DNA from: Streptomyces sp. BK340
GTDB lineage: Bacteria > Actinomycetota > Actinomycetes > Streptomycetales > Streptomycetaceae
NCBI RefSeq assembly: GCF_007827595.1
Contig: NZ_VISR01000031.1
Location: forward strand, 62,001 to 126,000
Reading direction: 5' to 3'
Length of the DNA stretch: 64,000 nucleotides
In this document: in pieces, positions 50,358 to 58,908 of the stretch
Layout of the letters: every line of letters starts with the position of its first letter
Numbering within the stretch: position 1 is the first letter of the stretch
Notes under the pieces: model-generated
Databases searched by the model: none
What the model saw: the letters and a program-made list of their open reading frames with translations, nothing else
What the model was told of the DNA's origin: nothing
Position numbers and translations under genes: made by a program

Positions 50358-52316
50358 TCACCGCGCCGGGAGCTGCCACCACGCGGCCGACGCGTCGCGC
50401 AGGGTGTTGGTGCCGCAGTGCACCTCGCCCATGCCGAGGTGGTACGTGTAGTAGTCGTCGATGTACGACACCTTCAGACCGGCCCGCCGGTACGCGGCGT
50501 CGACCGCCTTGGTGAAGATGTCCTTGCCGTCGATGACGGGTCCCCACTGGCGCGGGGCCAGGTAGCGGTCGCGGCCGAGGAGCACGCCGTTGACCGCTCC
50601 GGGGACGTACGCGCTGGTCGTCACCGTCGCACGAGCCGCCGCACGGGCATCGGCCCCCTTCCCGGCGAGCCACTTCTGCCGCCCGTGGTCCCTGAGCGCG
50701 CCCACGAGCGGGGAGCCGGCGCCCATGCGCGTCAGACGGGGCACGGGGACGGCCCGTCCGGGGCCGGCCGACGCCTCCGAGTCGCGCGTGTACAGGGCGG
50801 GCACCCGGACGATCTCGGCGTCGGTGATGCCGGTCTCCCGCTTCAGGACCTCCAGGTCGGCCGTGATGCGCTTCGCCGCCATGTCGTTGTCGGCCACCAG
50901 GTGCCGGGAGCCGAGCGCCTGACTGATCGTCTCCTTCGGCGCCGGCAGGCCGCTCAGGCCCGGAACGGAGAACATCTTCGTCCTGCCGTGGCCGTCGCGC
51001 CGGGCGTCACGCAGCAGTCGCAGCCCGGCCTTCGGGTCGGCGACGCCGATCCGCCAGCCGCGCGGGGTGTCGGCCGGCAGGAACTGCACGAACTCGTCGA
51101 CGTGGCCGACGCTCAGCCAGGAGGTGTCCAGCAGCAGCGGGTCCTGCAGGCCTTGTGACGTGAGCAGCGTGCGCATCGCCTTCGACGGGCGCGCCCCGCT
51201 GTCCTTGCGCTCGCCCATGATGATGCGTCCGGCCGGGAACATACGCCCGCCGTGCGCGTAGGGCGGGATGGTCTCCAGGTTGCCCATGGAGTTGAGCGAC
51301 CAGTCGTCCGGACGGGCCCGGTCGGTGACCTGGACGACGCCGGTGTTCCGGCCGCGCACCTTCTCGAACAGCTCCCGGCCCGCCTCCCGGTCCAGCTGGG
51401 CGGAGCGCAGCATCACCCGCATCACGTGCCGCCGGCCGTCCGGACCGGTCATGCTGACGTAGGCCGGCTCCACGAAGTCCTGGGCCCACGGGTCTGCGTA
51501 CTTGTCGAAGGTGGCCAGCGGCCTGGTGATGCCGGCCTTCGTGACCTCCTTCGCCAGGTCCTTGACGAACTTCCGCTGCAGGCGCCCGTACTCGCCCCCG
51601 CCCCGGACCTTGGTGACCATCACCTGCTGGGCGTCCTGGAGGTGATGCTGCGTCAGCAGCGGCGCGACCCGCAGGGTGACCGAGTCGGAGGCGGACCCGT
51701 CGGCGGTCGTCACCGTCAGGCGGATCACCGCGCGGCCGTCCCACTTCGCGACGTCCCGGATCACGTCGGTGGCCTCGACGCCCAACTCCACGCCGGAGCG
51801 CAGCTCGGCCGCGGTCAGCCGGGTCCGGGACGTCACCAGGACCCAGCCGCCGGACCGCTTCAGGAAGACGTGGGTGTGCCCCGCTCCCGTGGTGACCTTC
51901 AGGCTGCCCTCGGCGTCGGCCGCAACGTCGGGCACGGGCACGGAGCGGACCCGGGCGAGGTCGGCGGCGTCCGCGGCCCCGTCGACCTTCTTGTCGGCGC
52001 CGTCGTTGCACGCGGCCAGCTCGGCGTCGGACAGCTTTCTGCCGCCGGGACCGGTGACCGGGCACCGCTTGGTGTCGTCGTCGAGATTGGGCAGGTAGAC
52101 CGCACCGCGTCCGACGGACCAGGAGTCCTCACCCGTCTCGTCGGTGCTGCCGGTGATGTCGACCTGCCCGTCACGGTTCACGTCCGCGCGCAGATCCGCG
52201 CGGTACTGCGGCGCGGAGGCGGTGGCGCTCGGTGCGGCCAGTACGGTGCCGGCCGCGGTGAGAGCGAGGATGACGGGTCCGGCGGGGTGCAGGCGTATGC
52301 GTGCACGTGAACGCAC
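50358..52316 (-). CDS. Secreted protein-arginine deiminase (PAD) family protein
   Basis: 652 residues from GTG 52316. The N-terminal signal peptide (hydrophobic PAGPVILALTAAGTVLAA, Ala-rich cleavage region ~30-36) points to export. A short acidic Ca-binding-like stretch follows (DVNRDGQVD, residues 45-53). The C-terminal ~400 residues have the PAD catalytic layout: DPWAQDF (Asp280), SVGHVDEFVQ (His405, Asp407) and GEVHCGTN (nucleophile Cys634), matching the Asp/His/Asp/Cys set of animal peptidyl-arginine deiminases. These convert protein arginine to citrulline. The four residues are intact, so activity is plausible. A single gene between two terminators. Targets are unknown. Confidence 0.9.
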   Translation of the reverse strand: MRSRARIRLHPAGPVILALTAAGTVLAAPSATASAPQYRADLRADVNRDGQVDITGSTDETGEDSWSVGRGAVYLPNLDDDTKRCPVTGPGGRKLSDAELAACNDGADKKVDGAADAADLARVRSVPVPDVAADAEGSLKVTTGAGHTHVFLKRSGGWVLVTSRTRLTAAELRSGVELGVEATDVIRDVAKWDGRAVIRLTVTTADGSASDSVTLRVAPLLTQHHLQDAQQVMVTKVRGGGEYGRLQRKFVKDLAKEVTKAGITRPLATFDKYADPWAQDFVEPAYVSMTGPDGRRHVMRVMLRSAQLDREAGRELFEKVRGRNTGVVQVTDRARPDDWSLNSMGNLETIPPYAHGGRMFPAGRIIMGERKDSGARPSKAMRTLLTSQGLQDPLLLDTSWLSVGHVDEFVQFLPADTPRGWRIGVADPKAGLRLLRDARRDGHGRTKMFSVPGLSGLPAPKETISQALGSRHLVADNDMAAKRITADLEVLKRETGITDAEIVRVPALYTRDSEASAGPGRAVPVPRLTRMGAGSPLVGALRDHGRQKWLAGKGADARAAARATVTTSAYVPGAVNGVLLGRDRYLAPRQWGPVIDGKDIFTKAVDAAYRRAGLKVSYIDDYYTYHLGMGEVHCGTNTLRDASAAWWQLPAR

Positions 52317-52407
52317 AGCGTGTTCCTCTCCATTGGGGGGTTTCGCTGTGCAAGAGGAGGAATGGGAGCTGTGCGTTCACTGTGAGGCGCGTACCCGGCC
52401 CAACAGC

Positions 52408-52444
52408 GGCGGCCCGCCACGCGTTCCATGCGTGACGGGCCGCC
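52408..52444 (-). terminator. Terminator after the Dap/NRPS operon
   Basis: GGCGGCCCG (52408-52416) pairs with CGGGCCGCC (52436-52444), and inner CACGC/GCGTG extends the stem around the loop. It lies 20 bases after the sbnA-like stop on the minus strand and separates the operon from the deiminase promoter. Confidence 0.7.
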
Positions 52445-52464
52445 GGTCTGTCCGGTATCCGCTG

Positions 52465-53490
52465 CTACGGTGCTGATCGGCGGTCCGGTGATTCGGAGGT
52501 GGACTCGTCCTTGCCGGGCAGGGCGTTCACCTCCTCGTCGTCGAGGATGTGGTCGCCGTAGAGGTCCTGCAGCCAGTTGGTCTGGTAGATGGTGTCGAGG
52601 TAGCGCTCACCGAGGTCCGGTGCGACGGCCACCGCGGTGAGGCCGCGTCCGTCCTGCCGGGACAGCCACTCGGTCGCGCCGCTGACCACCGTCCCGGTGG
52701 AGCCGCCGAACAGGAAGCCGCGCCTGGCCATGCGGTGACAGGTGCGGATGGTGTCCGCCTCCTCCACCCGGATGACCTCGTCCACGAAGGACTCGTCCAG
52801 CAGCGGGGGAACCATGCTCATGCCCAGGCCGGGGATCATCCGGCGGCCCGGCTCGCCGCCGAAGGCCACCGAGCCCACGCTGTCGACGGCCACGATCCGC
52901 ACCGGCCGGTGCCACTGCCGGAAGTAGCGGGCGCAGCCCATCAGGGTTCCGGCGGTGCCCGCCCCGACGAACAGCACGTCCAGGCGCGGGAAGTGCGTGG
53001 CGATCTCCGGTGCGGTCGTGCGGTAGTGCGCCCGCCAGTTGCCCGCGTTGGTGTACTGGCTGAGCCACACGTAGCGGTTGTCGGACGCGCACAGCGCACG
53101 GACGTACTCGATCCGGGTGCCCAGGAAGCCGCCGTTCGCGTCCAGGTCGGCCACGACGTGCACCTGGCTGCCGAGCGCCTCCATCAGCAGCCGCGTCGAC
53201 AGGTTGCAGCGGGAGTCCGTGACACACAGGAACCGGTAGCCCTTGCTGGCGGCGATCATGCTGAGCGCCACGCCCAGGTTCCCGGAGGACGACTCGACAA
53301 GGATGGAATCCGGCGTCAGGATTCCGTCCCGCTCGGCGCTCTCCACCATCTCGTTCGCGGCCTTCAACTTGATGGAGCCCGCGAAGTTGAAGCCCTCGCA
53401 CTTCAGGTAGAGGGAGCATCCGAAGATCGACTCGAGGTCGACGAAGAGACCGCCTTCGTTGAAGTCATGGGGAGCGGAAACTACAGGCAC
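52465..53490 (-). CDS. sbnA: 2,3-diaminopropionate biosynthesis protein SbnA-like (PLP-dependent)
   Basis: 341 residues. A cysteine-synthase-fold enzyme with the SbnA pattern: LYLKCEGFNFAGSIKLKAANEM (PLP Lys41), SSSGNLGVALSMIAASKGYRFLCVTD, GAGTAGTLMGCARYF (phosphate loop), GGSTGTVVSGA. SbnA joins O-phospho-L-serine and L-glutamate to N-(1-amino-1-carboxyl-2-ethyl)-glutamic acid, the first step to L-2,3-diaminopropionate. SbnB, encoded just upstream (36-base gap), oxidises this product to release Dap. Last gene of the metabolite operon. A Ser/Asp-rich C-terminal tail follows the fold. Start ATG 53490 has a GGAGG-type site (in CAGGAGGCCCACC). Confidence 0.95.
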   Translation of the reverse strand: MPVVSAPHDFNEGGLFVDLESIFGCSLYLKCEGFNFAGSIKLKAANEMVESAERDGILTPDSILVESSSGNLGVALSMIAASKGYRFLCVTDSRCNLSTRLLMEALGSQVHVVADLDANGGFLGTRIEYVRALCASDNRYVWLSQYTNAGNWRAHYRTTAPEIATHFPRLDVLFVGAGTAGTLMGCARYFRQWHRPVRIVAVDSVGSVAFGGEPGRRMIPGLGMSMVPPLLDESFVDEVIRVEEADTIRTCHRMARRGFLFGGSTGTVVSGATEWLSRQDGRGLTAVAVAPDLGERYLDTIYQTNWLQDLYGDHILDDEEVNALPGKDESTSESPDRRSAP

Positions 53491-53526
53491 GGTGGGCCTC
53501 CTGGTGCCAGGGCCGAGGACAACGCC

Positions 53527-54597
53527 TCAGCCGAACCGGCGCAGGTCGTGGAAGAAGTCGTCGATGAGGCGGAGATTGCCCGCCACGGCTGCTTCGTCGT
53601 AGACGTACTTGCCGACGGCGAGATCGAGCACGCCGAGTCCGAAGGGCGAGAAGATCACGGGGCGGTCGGGCGGCGGGGCCGCGCGTCCGAGCATCACGTC
53701 GTTGAGCGTGCCGTTCAGGAAGTCACGGTTGCCGGTGCACTGCTCGACCAAGTGGGGGGACGTGCCGGCCTTCAGGCAGTGCTCGACGTCGTCCACGAAG
53801 TTCGCGGAGGCGAGCAGGACCTCGGGGGAGAGGTCGCGCAGCGAGATGTGCAGCACCAGCGGGTTGTGGTCGAACCAGGCCGGGGAGCTGATGTGGGGTT
53901 CGCCGGCGATGGTCGCGAAGACCACCAGGTCGCTGGAGCGGATGAGGTCCTCGGCGCTGTCGTGGACGACGATCTCCGCGGTGGTCCCGGCCTGCCGCAG
54001 GTAGCCGCAGAACCCGGTGGTGCTCTCGGCGGACAGGTCGTGCACGCCGATCGTGTCGAACGTCCAGTCCGTCCCGGCCAGGAAGGTGTGGATGTAGCGG
54101 GCGATCAGCCCGGTGCCGAAGAACCCGATCCGGGTGGGGCGGGACCGGTCGCGGCTGAGCCAGTCGGCGGCCAGCGCGGCGGACGCGGCGGTCCGGGTCG
54201 CGCTGATGATGGAGCTCTCCAGACAGGCGAACGGGTAGCCCGTCCCGGGGTCGTTGAGGATGAGCACCGCCGAGGCCCGGGGCAGCCCGGCCCGCACGTT
54301 GTCCGGAAAGCTGGAGATCCACTTCATCCCGTCCACGTGCACCGACCCGCCGACGGAGGCGGGCAGCGCGATGATCCGCGCGCTGGGCCGGTCGGGGAAC
54401 CGCAGGAAGTAGGAGGGCGGGTTGACCGAGTCCCCGGCGCCGTGCAGCCGGTAGGTGGCCTCGACCAGCTCCACGATCTGCTTCTCGCGCCCGCTGAGCG
54501 CCTGCTGCACGTGCGTACCGGAGATCACCGCGAACGTGGGCACCGGGGCCCCCTCGGCCAGGGGCTGCCGGGCGGCGGTGGACGACAGTTGGGTCAT
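53527..54597 (-). CDS. sbnB: 2,3-diaminopropionate biosynthesis protein SbnB-like (NAD-dependent dehydrogenase)
   Basis: 356 residues; start ATG 54597 overlaps the dioxygenase stop (ATGA). Ornithine-cyclodeaminase/mu-crystallin fold: VNPPSYFLRFPDRPSARIIALPA, VDGMKWISSFPDN, IGFFGTGLIARYIHTFL (NAD-binding Rossmann loop, ~175-190), DLVVFATIAGEPHI and FSPFGLGVLDLAVGKYVYDEA. The FFGTGLIARYIHTF region and overall length match SbnB rather than true ornithine cyclodeaminases. It converts the SbnA product to L-2,3-diaminopropionate and 2-oxoglutarate. The paired genes within an NRPS operon make Dap a building block almost certainly. Confidence 0.95.
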   Translation of the reverse strand: MTQLSSTAARQPLAEGAPVPTFAVISGTHVQQALSGREKQIVELVEATYRLHGAGDSVNPPSYFLRFPDRPSARIIALPASVGGSVHVDGMKWISSFPDNVRAGLPRASAVLILNDPGTGYPFACLESSIISATRTAASAALAADWLSRDRSRPTRIGFFGTGLIARYIHTFLAGTDWTFDTIGVHDLSAESTTGFCGYLRQAGTTAEIVVHDSAEDLIRSSDLVVFATIAGEPHISSPAWFDHNPLVLHISLRDLSPEVLLASANFVDDVEHCLKAGTSPHLVEQCTGNRDFLNGTLNDVMLGRAAPPPDRPVIFSPFGLGVLDLAVGKYVYDEAAVAGNLRLIDDFFHDLRRFG

Positions 54598-55598
54598 CGC
54601 TCGCTCGCCTCCGAGGTCGGCCAGCAGTCGGCCAGGCGGCGCGGCTCGGCCATGCCGACCAGCACCTGCCGCTCACCGGTGAAGGGCTCTCTGCTGTGGG
54701 CGGTGCGCAGGTTGTCGACGAGCATCAGGTCGCCGGCCTGCCAGGGCTCGCGCCGGGTGTGCTGTTCGTAGGTGGTGTTGAGCAGCTGGACGACGTCCTC
54801 GCCGATCGGGGTGCCGTCACCGTAGCGGGTGTTGAACGGCAGTCCGTCCGCGCCGTACACGTCCACCAGGTACTCGCGCACCTCGGGAGCCAGCGTCCAC
54901 TCGTTGAGGAAGGCGATCTGGTTGAACCAGCAGCGCCGGCCGGTGAGCGGGTGCTGCACGACCGCGCTGCGGCGCTGCTCGGTGCGCAGGGAGCCGTCGG
55001 GCTGCCAGGCGAAGTCGATGGCGTGGGCGCGGCAGTAGCGCTCGATCTCGGAGTGGTCGTCGGTGCCGAACGACTCCGCCAGGGAGGCGCCGATCTCGTC
55101 GTTGTAGGCGCGGGTCAGCAGCCAGCCCTCACGCTCGAAGCGTTCCGTCAGCGTGGTGGGCAGCGCCTGGAGCACCTCTTCCGCGTCGGCCACCGCGGTC
55201 GCCCCGCCCTCGTCGGGCGCGGTCAGACACGCGAACAGCATCAGGCCGGGAACCTCCAGCCGGTAGCTCAGCTCGTGGTGCATGCACATCGGCTGGTTGG
55301 CCGGCCAGGTGGTGGAGGAGTACAGCCCCGGGCCGTAGGCCTCACGGGGGGCGAAGGCCTCCTGTTCCGGCATCAGACGGCCGGCCAGCTCCGCGAAGAC
55401 GGCGCCGGCCCGGGACACGTCCCGCAGCCCCAGTCCGCGGACGAGGAGCGCCCCGTGCTCGGAGACCTGCGCATGCAGCGACTCGCGGTACTGGGCCGCC
55501 CAACTCGCCGCGTCACCGGGTGACTCGACACGCAGGATCGCGGGTCTGTCCGGCCGCAGCTCCACGTCGAGGGGTGCTGCCAGAGGTGAGGACGACAT
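54594..55598 (-). CDS. TauD/SyrP-like Fe(II)/2-oxoglutarate-dependent dioxygenase
   Basis: 334 residues from ATG 55598, with a GAAGGGAA site; a GTG at 55637 has none. TauD-family jelly roll: HGALLVRGLGLRD, YSSTTWPANQPMCMHHELSYRLEVPGLMLFACLTAPDEGGATAVAD (HxE iron ligands His107, Glu109) and DLMLVDNLRTAHSREPFTGERQVLVGM (distal His, 2-oxoglutarate Arg). The HHE motif and the DNxRTAHSRxPFxGxR end are those of SyrP-like enzymes, which beta-hydroxylate amino acids bound to or destined for NRPS carriers. Here hydroxylation of Dap or its tethered form is the obvious guess. Coupled to sbnB (ATGA). Confidence 0.92.
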   Translation of the reverse strand: MSSSPLAAPLDVELRPDRPAILRVESPGDAASWAAQYRESLHAQVSEHGALLVRGLGLRDVSRAGAVFAELAGRLMPEQEAFAPREAYGPGLYSSTTWPANQPMCMHHELSYRLEVPGLMLFACLTAPDEGGATAVADAEEVLQALPTTLTERFEREGWLLTRAYNDEIGASLAESFGTDDHSEIERYCRAHAIDFAWQPDGSLRTEQRRSAVVQHPLTGRRCWFNQIAFLNEWTLAPEVREYLVDVYGADGLPFNTRYGDGTPIGEDVVQLLNTTYEQHTRREPWQAGDLMLVDNLRTAHSREPFTGERQVLVGMAEPRRLADCWPTSEASER

Positions 55599-55640
55599 CT
55601 CGGATTCCCTTCGGTTGCCCGTCTGGAGGCTCTGCACGGC

Positions 55641-58600
55641 TCAGGAGGAGGCCAGCGGAGCCACGACACCCAGGACGGCCCGTGCTGCCTCGGCCGGACG
55701 GGTGCGCGTGAAGTAGTGGCCGCCGTCGGCCAGCTCGTGCAGATCCACGTGCTCGGCCAGGAGCAGCCAGTCCCGGTAGTGCCGGCCGTGGCCGGCCGTG
55801 TGCGGATCGTCGGCCGCCACGACCACCGATACCGGCACGGACAGCTTCACCGGCGGCGGCCCGTCCAGCGCGGCGCAGAAGTAGCGGTGCGCGGACACGC
55901 AGTCGTGCAGGTAGGCGGCACCGATGTGCTCGGCGTGCTGCGCGTTCAGTTCCGCGAGTTCGGTGTAGCCGCTGTCCGCGGTCAGCCGTTCGGCGATCTC
56001 GGCGTTGCTCCGGCTCGTCAGTTCGCCGACGGCGGCGTACCGGTCGGGGGCGGTGCCGAGCAACTGCGCGCCGAGGAACACGCGCAGCACCTCCACACCG
56101 TGCTCCTGGAGCCGTCTGGCCGTCTCCAACGCCGTTGCGGTGCCCGACGAGTGGCCCCACAGCAGGACCCGGGTCAGGCCACGCGCGGTGATCTCGGCGG
56201 CGACCCGCTCCGCCACCTGCTCGATCGACGCGAACGGCTCGGAGTGCGCGGCCAGGTCGTGACCGGGCAGGTCCACCGCGAGGACCGTCATGCCGCGGCC
56301 CGCCAACACGCTGGCCATCGGCTGGTAGTTGACCGCGTTGCCGCCCGCGTAGGGGAAGCACACCAGTGCGCAGTCCTTCGCGCCGCCGCCCGCGGTCAGC
56401 GGCTGCAGCAGCTCCGGGTGGTGCCGGGGCGTGCCGTCGAGGAGGGCCGCCAGGTCGGCGAGCACCGGGTGCCGGGTGATGTCCTTCAGGGACACCGCGC
56501 GGTCCAGCGCGAGGGTGAGTCTGACCGCCGTCAGGGAGGTGCCCCCGGCGTCGAAGAAGTGGTCCTCGCGGCCGATCCGGCCCTCGGGGACCCCCAGCAG
56601 ATCGGCCCAGACCGCCGCCAGCTTTCGCTCGGTCGGGGTGAGCGGGGCGCTTTCGTCGTCGCCCGGCACGGAAGGTTCGGGCTGCGCCGCCAGGGCGGTG
56701 AGCGCCTTCCTGTCGATCTTGCCGTTGGCGGTCAGCGGCAGGGCGGCCTGCCAGTGGAAGGCCGAGGGGACCATGTAGGAGGGCAGGACCGCACCCAGCG
56801 CGTCGCGCAGCACGTCGGCCTCCAGGCGCCGGCCCGTGCAGAAGGCGATCAGGTGCTTGCTCCCGCCGGCCCGCTCGGCGACGACCACCGCACCGTCGCG
56901 CACCCCGGGCACCCGCAGCAGCGCGTTCTCGATCTCGCCGATCTCGATACGGAAGCCGCGGATCTTGACCTGGTTGTCCCGGCGGCCGAGGAACTCCAGC
57001 TTGCCGCCCGGGTGCCAGCGCCCCCAGTCGCCCCCGAGGTAGAGCCGCTCACCGGGCCGGAACGGGTTTTCGCGATAGCACTCACGGGTCCGCTCGGGAT
57101 CGTTGACGTACCCCCGGCCCACACAGACCCCGGAGAAGGCGATCAGACCGGGAGCGCCCAGCGGCACCAACGACAGGTACTCGTCCACGACATGGACGTG
57201 CACGTTGTTGACCGCACGCCCCAGCAGGACCCGCTCGGGCACGCAGTCCATGACCTCGTGGTTGGTGTCGTCCGATGTCTCGGTCAGTCCATAGGCGTTG
57301 ACCAGCCTGATCCCCGGCTGGATCGCGAACCAGCGCTGGACCAGCTCCCGTTTCAACGCCTCACCGGTCACCGAAACACACCGCAGGTCCGGCAGCGCCC
57401 GGGGATGCTGCTCCAGGTACGAGACCACGACCTCCAGATAGGAGGGCACGACCTGCGCCACGCCGGCCCGGCCGCCGGCCAGCGTGTCGACGAACCGCTC
57501 CACGTCCACGATCACGTCCTGGCCGACCAGCAGCGTCCGCCCGCCCACCAGCAGCGAGGAAATCAGCTGCCAAAGCGAGATGTCGAAGCACTGCGGGGCG
57601 GTCTGCGCCACCACCGAGCCCTCGGCGATCCCCAAGTCGTCGATCTTGGCGTGGAGGTGGTTGAGCATGCCCGCGTGCTCGCACATCGCCCCCTTCGGCT
57701 CGCCGGTGGAGCCTGACGTGAAGTAGATGTAGGCCAGCTGGCCGGCGTCGACCCGCACTCCGACGTCACCGTCGGCGTGCCCCTCCGCGTACGCCCCCTC
57801 GATCAGCAGCCTCTCGACCCCGGGCAGGGTCGCCAGCGCCTGGTCGAGGGCGTGGGTGCTGCCGGATTCGGTCAGGACCAGCCGGCACCCCGCACGGGAC
57901 AACGTTGCCACGATGCGGTCGGCCGGGAAGTTCGGCTCGATGGGCAGGTAGGCGCCGCCCGCCTTGAACACGGCCAGGGTCGCGGCCATCCAGTCGAGGT
58001 TGCGCTCGGTGACCACGGCCACCACGTCTTCCCGGCCCAGCCCCCGCTTCAGCAGGGCGCGCGCCAACCGGTTCGCGCGCGCGTTGAGTTCGGCGTACGT
58101 CCACTCCTGCTCGCCGTGCACGGCCGCCACCGCTTCCGGATGCGCCCGTACCCGCTGCTCGAACAGTTCGTGTGCGCGCGCGTCCGGCAGCTCCCGGCGT
58201 GGTCCGGCCAGCTCTTCCAGCTGCTCCCGCACCTCGTCGTCCGACAGCAGACTCTGCCGTGCGTGTTCGGCGTCCACGTCCGCCGTCATCAGCCGCAGCG
58301 CCGTCAGGTGGTAGCCGCCGATGCGGGCCGCACTCGTGGCGTCCAGGACATCGGTGCGGTACCTCAGCCGCAGCCTGAGCCGCCCGTCCCGGTCGGACCA
58401 GCGCAGCTGCAGCACACCGTCGTCGACCAGCGTGTTCTCGGCACCTCCCCGGGGACCGAACACGACCTCGTACGACGGCTGCGCGGTTCCCAGCTCCCGG
58501 CACAGCTCGTCCACCGGGAACTCGCGGTGCGCCAGCAGCTCAGCCTCGGCGTGCTGGGCGGTCGACACCAGTGCGCGCCAGGTCCCGGGGGGCACCGACA

Positions 58601-58895
58601 GGCGGCACGGCAGCGGCTCGCCCCGCACCCCGGCGGCGTACCCCGTCACCACGTCCTGCTCGCCGGACAGCGCGGCCAGCACCTTGGCGTGTGCGGCCAG
58701 CAGCAGTGCGCTGACCGGCACCGCCAGATGCCGTACCAGCCCACGGGCCGCGTCCGCCACGTCGTCCGGCACCGACACCTCGTGCTCGGCCGTTCCGGGA
58801 ACCGGCTCCCGAACCCACCGTGGCACCGCGGTCGTACCGCCGGCGGTCAGCACACGGCTCCAGAACTCCCGGTCCGTTTCCACGCGCGCTCCCAT
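55641..58895 (-). CDS. NRPS: incomplete condensation - adenylation - carrier - thioesterase
   Basis: 1084 residues from ATG 58895, with GGGAGG upstream. Residues 1-~240 resemble the C-terminal half of a condensation domain without the HHxxxDG active site. Adenylation domain ~245-755: YFTSGSTGEPKGAM (A3), CFDISLWQL (A4), NAYGLTETSDD (A5), ERLYLGGDWGRWHPGG (A7), LPLTANGKIDRK (A10). Hand-aligned specificity residues read D-I-W-Q-S-T-A-D-D-K, with acidic residues at 330/331 that suit a basic side chain such as Dap. The carrier domain has DAGGTSL (Ser ~785). The type I thioesterase has GHSSG (Ser ~913). Works with SbnA/SbnB, dioxygenase and the membrane synthetase-like protein. Confidence 0.93.
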   Translation of the reverse strand: MGARVETDREFWSRVLTAGGTTAVPRWVREPVPGTAEHEVSVPDDVADAARGLVRHLAVPVSALLLAAHAKVLAALSGEQDVVTGYAAGVRGEPLPCRLSVPPGTWRALVSTAQHAEAELLAHREFPVDELCRELGTAQPSYEVVFGPRGGAENTLVDDGVLQLRWSDRDGRLRLRLRYRTDVLDATSAARIGGYHLTALRLMTADVDAEHARQSLLSDDEVREQLEELAGPRRELPDARAHELFEQRVRAHPEAVAAVHGEQEWTYAELNARANRLARALLKRGLGREDVVAVVTERNLDWMAATLAVFKAGGAYLPIEPNFPADRIVATLSRAGCRLVLTESGSTHALDQALATLPGVERLLIEGAYAEGHADGDVGVRVDAGQLAYIYFTSGSTGEPKGAMCEHAGMLNHLHAKIDDLGIAEGSVVAQTAPQCFDISLWQLISSLLVGGRTLLVGQDVIVDVERFVDTLAGGRAGVAQVVPSYLEVVVSYLEQHPRALPDLRCVSVTGEALKRELVQRWFAIQPGIRLVNAYGLTETSDDTNHEVMDCVPERVLLGRAVNNVHVHVVDEYLSLVPLGAPGLIAFSGVCVGRGYVNDPERTRECYRENPFRPGERLYLGGDWGRWHPGGKLEFLGRRDNQVKIRGFRIEIGEIENALLRVPGVRDGAVVVAERAGGSKHLIAFCTGRRLEADVLRDALGAVLPSYMVPSAFHWQAALPLTANGKIDRKALTALAAQPEPSVPGDDESAPLTPTERKLAAVWADLLGVPEGRIGREDHFFDAGGTSLTAVRLTLALDRAVSLKDITRHPVLADLAALLDGTPRHHPELLQPLTAGGGAKDCALVCFPYAGGNAVNYQPMASVLAGRGMTVLAVDLPGHDLAAHSEPFASIEQVAERVAAEITARGLTRVLLWGHSSGTATALETARRLQEHGVEVLRVFLGAQLLGTAPDRYAAVGELTSRSNAEIAERLTADSGYTELAELNAQHAEHIGAAYLHDCVSAHRYFCAALDGPPPVKLSVPVSVVVAADDPHTAGHGRHYRDWLLLAEHVDLHELADGGHYFTRTRPAEAARAVLGVVAPLASS

Positions 58896-58908
58896 CGAAT
58901 GACCTCCC

